A model generated the notes under the pieces. It worked only from the letters and a program-made list of their open reading frames with translations, made no database searches and had not been told where the DNA came from. DNA of 64,000 nucleotides from Canna indica (Eukaryota; Streptophyta; Magnoliopsida; Zingiberales; Cannaceae), in NCBI GenBank assembly GCA_034359265.1, contig CP136890.1, positions 98,853,501-98,917,500 on the forward strand, given 5' to 3'. Made by a program: the position numbers and the translations under genes. Of this stretch, positions 57,531 through 64,000 are shown in pieces (positions within the stretch are counted from its first letter, which is position 1; the number at the start of each line of letters is the position of its first letter).

Positions 57531-58178
57531 GACTTAATTATATTTTTGGTCCCCCAAAATATCACATTTTTTCTATTTGGTCCATCATTTTTAAAAACTT
57601 TCCGTTTAATCCCTCAATTTTTTTTTCCGTTTGATCTCTCCATATTTTAAGGAACTAGATGAAAAATATATATATTTTAATAACCTAAAGCGCGCATATA
57701 TATATATATATATAAGTTTTCTCATTTTATTCACCAATATAAAATCTCATCGATTTCTTTTTCTTATTTTAAAATATTCTCCTCACAAATCAACAATAAA
57801 TTTAAGACTCACGCTTGTAAATAAGGAGTGACGCGAGCGCGAGTTATAAATTTATTGTAGATTTATGAGGTGGAGATTTTAAAATAATAAAAAATAAATT
57901 GATGGAATTTTATATTGATGAATAAAATGAAAAAAAAATTGTTATATTTTATGTTATTAAAATATATATTTTTCTTATTTAATTTCTTAAAATATTTTTA
58001 TTTTTCCGTTTGGTCCCTCATTTTCTATTTAATTCATGTCAGTATTGACACTTAACAGCAAAAATTAACGGAGGAACCAAACAGATTTTTTTTTGAGAGA
58101 TTAAATGAAAAGTTTTTAAAAATGAGGGACCAAATAGAAAAAACGTAATATTTTGGGATCAAAAATATAATTAAGTCT
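57531..58178. mobile_element. Foldback element, near-complete 650-bp inverted repeat
   Basis: The left arm starts gacttaattatatttttggt and the right arm is its inverse, gatcaaaaatataattaagtc. Pairing continues through ctatttggtccatcattttt, tatattttaataac, ctcattttattcaccaatat and aaatttaagactcacgc to a small centre near 57815-57835. A taaaaaaa repeat at both outer edges could be the target duplication. Long terminal inverted repeats suggest a Mutator-like MITE. Transcription would give a very long hairpin RNA. Confidence 0.8.
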
Positions 58179-58432
58179 AAAAAAAATACCCTATTAGTAC
58201 AAATAAAATATTAGATTATATTTAAAAAAACCTCCAAAAACGAAGATAACATTTAATTAACCCATTTGAGAAAGGGAGGGCTTAACCGACCAATTTATAA
58301 GATTTGCTGCTTATTAGGTATAAGTTACAATTGAATCTATCTGATCCGAAAATCCACTAGTTTACTACCCGGATCCAATACGGAAATAGAAGGTACCGTT
58401 TTTATGTTCTCAGGTAACCCGAACCAAAAGTC

Positions 58433-61400
58433 ATGGTGTTAACACCACCACCGCCGGCCATGGCGTCGCGTAAGCTTCTTCTTCATCTTCTCTTCTTCAG
58501 TCGGCACTCATCCCTGCCGCCTCTTTTTCATCTCAGCTATACATTCATTTTCTTCTTCATGTTCTGTTATTAAGTCATTTTCTCTCTTTTCGACGTCTTT
58601 TGCTCCCCTCTAGAGCTTTTAGAGCAGCAGGAGAAGCTCCGTCGAGTGGTCGATGAATGGCGCATCCGAAGCCACGATTTGCTCGGAGACCTCGGGAGCG
58701 ATCCTTATATCGCCGCTTCCCCCGCTCTGGCCACATCGGTTTCCGATCCGATTCATCTCCATGTCGAGCCCATCGAGCACTCCCATCTATCCGAGCTCCT
58801 CAAGTCCGACAACGTCGACGTCTCCAAGTTCATCATGGTCCTCTCCTACGATTGTATCGAGATCTCCAATCTCAGCAATCTGGTGCGTAGTTTCTTTTCC
58901 AAGAGAACCATGATTTCCCTTCTTTTACCCTCTTTCCCTACTCTTTGGACGCTTGATTTGATGCCCCACTTTCTCGAATTAGGCATCCAAGAATTTGTAC
59001 AGGCAGTTGCTTTTGTTTGGCCATCGATCGAGCCCCCAGGAGGTACTTCTTGAAGGGGAACCGCAGAAGGCGTTTGGAGAATCGCTGTCTCTGTTTATGG
59101 AATTGTATGATATCACGACCCGGATGGCTGATATACTGGGGAATTTGCTGCAGCAGCTTAATTCTGTTTATTCTCTTCGTGACAAGAATGTACGCCCTTT
59201 GAATTCGATAAAAAACTTGATATTGAGGACGGCTTTTGAAACGTTTGGTGAGGGACTGGCTGTGTTTCTTGTCTTGGATGAAATCATAAAGCAGAATGAA
59301 CACATAAAAAGTTACTTGTCTCTCTTCTCAAGGTAGGCAATTTACTTCTGGTTATACCTTTGCCAACTGATGTTCTAAATTATCCTAAATTATATCGTGA
59401 TTTCTTTTCCTTTCAATTTGTTAAAGGACGCAAAAAGCTCATCATGCTTTTCTTAATTAAACCACAATTATAAATAAACCAGAATTGAGCTTACCTGAAA
59501 TACTATTTGTTTCTTCAATGCAGAAATGCATCTCAAATAATGTTGTTGCAAGGGTTATGCACACTTGGAGTCTCTGTTGTGATGATTGTCTCGTAAAAAA
59601 ATTGATTTTTCATGAGATGAAAAATCCTTTTTTCAAAATTGAACTGAAAATGATTACACGGAATAGTTAATTGGACAAAGAAGAAGTCGAAAAGTAAAGA
59701 ATAGTAGTTAATTGGACAAAGAAGAAGTCGAAAAATAACCAGTCCCTAAAAGCAATGCAGAAGTAGGCTTTAGTAGTTTGATCCAAAAACTTGGGATTAT
59801 TCAGCGAAGCTTTGTGGTTGATCAATTCAGATAGCGTTCGTCTGAATAATAGCCAGAAGTAAATTCCATCCTCTTGGAGAAGTTGCACTCATACAAGAGG
59901 TGACCACAAGGATAACATAGCACAGGACATGACCAGACTGGATTGAATTGGACAGGACAACCCTGGACAAACACTTATGCCTTGTTTGTTTCGTGTAGAA
60001 CTAGACAACAAAATTAGTGTTGACTTGTGTTTGTTTCGGGTTAGGGAAGAGGATCTAGGGATCATGAGATTTGATGTGTAATAGGAATAAGGCTTCTTTT
60101 ATCCCATCATTCTTCTCTCTTTCTGGCCAGAGCCATATTTGTGAATAACATATTTGATTGGTTGTTTAAATATTGAGAAAGAGACATTTCTGTCCAAAAC
60201 TTAGGTTCTTGTTCAGTGTCACCCCCATAAAAGTTGTTTAGGAATGTTTGCTTTGATTTTCTAACTTATGACATATATTTTGTGTATTGACAAGTTTGTT
60301 ATTGCAGATAACGAAGGCTTGGTGTTGAAAGATATTCTTGTCATACATTGACAAATTAATAAGATGGAACTCATGCTACTTCCCTCCATGAATCCTCTTA
60401 AGAATATAAATGCATAGATTAATATCTTTTCTGACAACTTAAGCTTTAGGGAAAGATGGTCACCCAATCAACCTTAACTTGGTATCAGAGCAAGAGATCT
60501 TGAGTATGGATCTTCCTAACATCAATATTTTTTTTTTAAAAAAGATGCCTATTTAAATTAAGTAAATTCACGTATTGGGCATGAGTCAGTCTTAAGTTTT
60601 GAATATAAATGCATAGATTGATCTTTATCCCAATATCTTAAGCTTTTGGAAAGCCTGATCATTCAATCAAATTAACATGGTATGGGACTAGGAGCTACTG
60701 AGTTTGAATTCTTCTAGCGCTAGTATTTAAAAGAAAAATACACCCACTTAAATTAAGTGAATCCATGTATTAGTCTTGGATAAGTCTCCTTAACTTTACC
60801 TGTCAACACACAAGGGAGATTGGCAAGAATTTTCTTGTGAGCTTTTGGAAAGGATGGTCACCCAATCAACTTTAACTAATCCATTAAATCTATTGTATGG
60901 TGTTGTCTCAAAATACTAAGAGTTGGCTTCAAAGTGACAAGAATTTCCGTTGTACTTAGTCTTCTTTATCTCTTTAATACTAAATTTTAACTTTAACATT
61001 TCTTCCTCCATAATGATAAGTGACTGTCAAGTCTCTCACCTTTAGAAAACATTTTCTTCTCGTTAAAAGAATTACCTTATATTGTTGGTGTTCATTCTCT
61101 ATTCTCTAATTATTTCTCGTTTATTTTTGCAGGATGCTTAATAAGGTGAAACTGGAACTTGACACCTTTGATATAACTGTTGAGGACATAGACTTACTGG
61201 ATCAAGTTGTTGGCCATTTTGAGAAGCTTCTCGAAGTTAGCTTCTTCCAGGTAATGGTTATAGTGGTTGGATGATAACATTGATTTTTTTCTTTCTTCCC
61301 CTTCTTTATGATGAATGTAACCTGTATCCGATTTTGTTGCATTAATATACAATTTGAGAATATGAGTCTAATCAGTCTTTTCTCTCAGTGGGTGCTGTAC

Positions 61401-64000
61401 AAGGAATCATCTTGGCAAGGAACAATGGAACAGGTCAAAAGAAATAAGACATTCATTGATGGATGTTTTTCTTGCATCCATGAGGGTTTGCTAGAAATCC
61501 ATTCTAGACTTGGTAATTTCCCTGTTGAATATTTAGTTTAATTACTTGACTTATAATTAATTACTAGATATTTTATCCTTCTAACTTTTCCTTTATTTTA
61601 GATACTTGGAAGGAACTCCCACTTGATCGATGGAAGATGTTGCAGCATATGGCTCTGTTTATATTTTTGACACATGCCTCTGGTACAAATTATAATGCCC
61701 AAGTGATCTGTTGAAAGAATTCTTCAGTAGTCTCCATTTAATCAATAACCCATCCTTAATTTTCTGTCTTTTCAAAGATGGATAACTGATTGATCAAAAG
61801 AAATAGGTAATGTTTCACTACAAATTGTAAGTGGAAATGATTAAATAAAATATTGTGCACTACTGAAAAATATTTAACAAATATTTGAGGCCCATCTTCT
61901 CAAGCTTGATAGATAAATTTCTTTTGATGCAAAGATAGGCAATAGCCTGTCAAATCTCAGTTCATTATTTAGATGGAAAGTAAGCAAGTGATTACAAAAA
62001 AGGGAGAAGTGAAGGAGGTAATAGGGTCTAAAAATAAATACAAATATCTCAATCTTGTAGTGCATGTTCTTTTAAGGGATTACCTACTACTCTTTTGACA
62101 TCAAGAGCATCCAACTTGATAGTACTAAGTTGCCATGCTTTGGTTGCAAAGGAATTCACAGTTGCTGTTAGCTCTGTCACCATGGCAAAATTGATAAAAC
62201 TTTGATCTATTCATACAACTAGTCATTATCTGAGGAGAGAAGGAAAATGGAGGAGAAAGATTTTCAGGTCTATTAAAAGGATTAGTCATTCTCTGAGGAG
62301 AAGAGAATGGCAGAGAAAGATTTTTAGGTCTGTCAAGCTGGGTTTGACACTTTTGAAATGGTGACAGAATAACCTTGCAAAGTCTCAACTATGAGTTTCC
62401 TGCAGAAGAATTTACACTTGTAAGTTTTAGAGGTGCTACATAATTCTTCATTGTTTTTTTCTGAAAAATTATTATACTGGGATTTTCTTGAACTAACCTA
62501 AATACCATAATCATGTTCAAGAGACTGCAGACATTCATATGGAAAACTTTTTTCATTTCAGATAGTAATCATCATTATTATTATTGAATTTATTGAGTAC
62601 AGAGAAAATCTTGATCAACACTTAACATTTTGTTGTTGGTCCAGAAAACACTGCATCTAACTTGGTTCTTGATGGTACATAATTTTCTTTTGTTCAGAAG
62701 TTTCAGCAATAATCAAAAGGTGTCTGGATGATTCCTAGCTATTCTTTCCTACCCCAACATTTTTAACATGGATTCATGAATATGTTATTTTGTAAATGTT
62801 TCATGTCATGTATAACTTGTAACTTTTATGAACTTAATCTTTTTCCATGATTCTCGGTTTGTTTTCATTATTGATGCATGTGGCTTGTTTATATAGGATA
62901 AGAAGGATCACTTTTCTTGAAACAATGTTGTAACAAGATAATATGATTTCCATATGACTTTTTCTTACATGTTATCTCAGCTATAAGTCCAGAGAAAAAA
63001 TTAGGTAAGGTGATCTCAGATATGATTCATCTGGCTCCTCTAATATATGTTGGTGGCAAGAGAATTATCCTAATTGATGTGCTGAAAGAACAATGCTCTC
63101 CATTATTATCCTCTTGGTCTTTTGTAAGAGAAGTTATAAGGGATCGCAATGTAGTGAATAGCAATTACCTCAAGCGTCTAACTGAAGTTCATTCAAGGTA
63201 TGTTATAAATTCTTTCTCCAAACACTTCTGTATTTTTCCACGAAATACTGAAAACATATGTTGTGTCATTGTGATCTCATATAGTCCACTAGGTAAGTAG
63301 ATGTAAATGCTTGTGTTCCTTTAACCTAGGAGTTGGTTTAAGTGCTTAATTCTTTTTTGATGGTTGTCCACTAAGTTAGTGTAAGCCCTCTCAACCATTA
63401 ATTCCTTTGTCTTTTCTCTATCCCATCTACAAACAGAATTGCAGAGCTTTGCAATAGCAGTGCTATTTCTTTTAGAGGAGGCGTCTCCCATCCCTTTTCC
63501 TAGATTGCAATTTTATATTCTTCGAATCCTATTTTCGTCTAATCCAAATGCCAAACAAACATGGCACTAAAATCCCTCTTATTCTATCTTCCTTTATCCC
63601 TAATTTTTTTAAATTTCGTCAACTGTTATAAATAAGCTGCGCAGCTAAAAGTTTGTTGGACAATATTTCTTATAGAACTCCCATCACATCCTGAGGTGCT
63701 TTATAATAACAGTAACCCCTGTTTTGGTTTTCTCAGTAAATTAGTGTGCACATCCATTATCTTTTCTCTAGATATCCTTTTATCCCTTCAATCTTAACCT
63801 GGTATGCCTAGAGTGATGTCAGGCCTAGTTCATTGAGGTACATGCATCTTTATGATTTTCCTCTGGACAACTTGAAGGAGAAAAATAAAGGATCAAAATT
63901 GATGCCCCAAAAGTAACTCTGCTTTGATGTTCTTCATTTGACAATCTAGGGCTATAAGGAGCAGGAAACAGTTCCTGTCTCTGAAAACTGTTAATACTGG
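58433..64000 (+). CDS. WASH complex subunit 4 (SWIP) homologue, 5' part
   Basis: Exons 58460-58469 (MAS plus one base), 58614-58882, 58983-59332, 61133-61250, 61389-61512, 61602-61682, 62981-63197 and 63950 to beyond the window. All phases agree, giving about 406 residues so far. It reads MASQLLEQQEKLRRVVDEW, then HSHLSELLKSDN, KNLYRQLLLFGH, ETFGEGLAVFLVLDEIIKQN, DTWKELPLDRWKMLQHM and RKQFLSLKTVNTG. Order and spacing match the N-terminal region of WASHC4 (KIAA1033), whose family is over 1,100 residues, so most of the gene lies to the right. In animals it is a core subunit of the WASH complex, which activates Arp2/3 on endosomes. An in-frame ATG at 58433 (MVLTPPPPAMAS) is an alternative start. 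The first intron splits after only 10 coding bases. Confidence 0.88.
59664..59736. repeat. Tandem duplication, 41-bp period
   Basis: The phrase tagttaattggacaaagaag with agtcgaaaa occurs at 59664 and 59705. Confidence 0.85.
60390..60870 (+). repeat. Dispersed LTR-like fragments with a tRNA-Met primer-site motif
   Basis: Three degraded copies of a phrase combining gaatataaatgcatagatt, cttaagctttt-ggaaag and gatggtcacccaatcaa. At 60480 this leads to ggtatcagagcaagagatc, the initiator-Met primer-binding motif. Related fragments lie near 29440 and 29950. They appear to be relics of an LTR-internal junction. Confidence 0.55.
61683..62980. other. WASHC4 intron 6
   Basis: 1.3 kb, AT-rich, with a local duplication at 62216-62342. 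No exon is required by phase. Confidence 0.5.
62216..62342. repeat. Tandem duplication, ~65-bp units
   Basis: Two diverged units share tagtcatt-tctgaggagag and gagaaagattttcaggtct. The second starts near 62281. Confidence 0.7.
63198..63949. other. WASHC4 intron 7
   Basis: Ordinary intronic DNA. No repeat terminus or exon was noticed. Confidence 0.5.

Larger units (their letters stand above)
59333..61132. other. WASHC4 intron 3 with repeats
   Basis: 1.8 kb. Contains a 41-bp-period tandem duplication (59664-59736) and the dispersed repeat family at 60390-60870. No exon is needed, since phases match across it. Confidence 0.6.

Noticed and set aside
59930..60060. Possible Tourist/PIF MITE (ttgtttgtttcg phrases).
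   Set aside because: Two similar phrases are in direct, not inverted, orientation and no TTA/TAA duplication was found.

Overview
This is plant nuclear DNA, most likely from a non-grass monocot. Genes are spliced with GT/AG introns and lie in AT-rich, repeat-filled DNA. There are pentatricopeptide-repeat (PPR), CYP89A-type P450 and ER-body-membrane-like genes, and every class of plant transposon. Several coding regions (PPR, P450, first exons of the BORCS8-like and WASHC4 genes) are GC-rich at the 5' end and AT-rich further on, a gradient typical of monocots. The monocot call is inference.

Layout. 231-1788: hAT element carrying a captured SWIB/MDM2 exon. 2095-3750: intact PPR gene. 4259-4324: orphan first exon resembling cornichon. 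4963-18394: 5'-truncated HEATR6-like gene whose last intron holds a 7.4 kb PIF/Harbinger transposon (10420-17811) with recognisable but broken Myb-like and transposase genes. 19743-22711: complete BORCS8-like gene. 23339-30925 (minus): membrane protein of the ER-body/VIT-like family. 32759-34315 (minus): complete CYP89A-type P450, with a Helitron-like element (34486-39747) starting about 170 bp upstream of its start codon. 41102-42990: a second, decayed copy of the PPR plus cornichon-exon block.

42991-55735 is a stack of nested transposons. An old LTR sequence (minus orientation) was split by a young 3.6 kb gag-protease-only LTR retrotransposon (43591-47190), by a hAT MITE (47415-48053) and by a full-length LINE (48241-55214, minus), which itself carries another hAT MITE (54456-55001). 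Further right are one more hAT MITE (56801-57243), a 650 bp near-perfect foldback element (57531-58178) and the 5' part of a WASHC4 (SWIP) gene running off the right edge.

The cellular genes do not form a pathway. BORCS8-like and WASHC4-like proteins both belong to endosome/lysosome trafficking complexes, but their closeness is probably chance. The main biology here is transposon-driven: gene-fragment capture, segmental duplication with decay, nested insertion, and a pol-less retrotransposon whose ORF stays open and has gained a 12-residue Cys-ended peptide repeat. Exon coordinates come from reading frame, splice consensus and phase arithmetic done by eye; no alignment or expression data were available.
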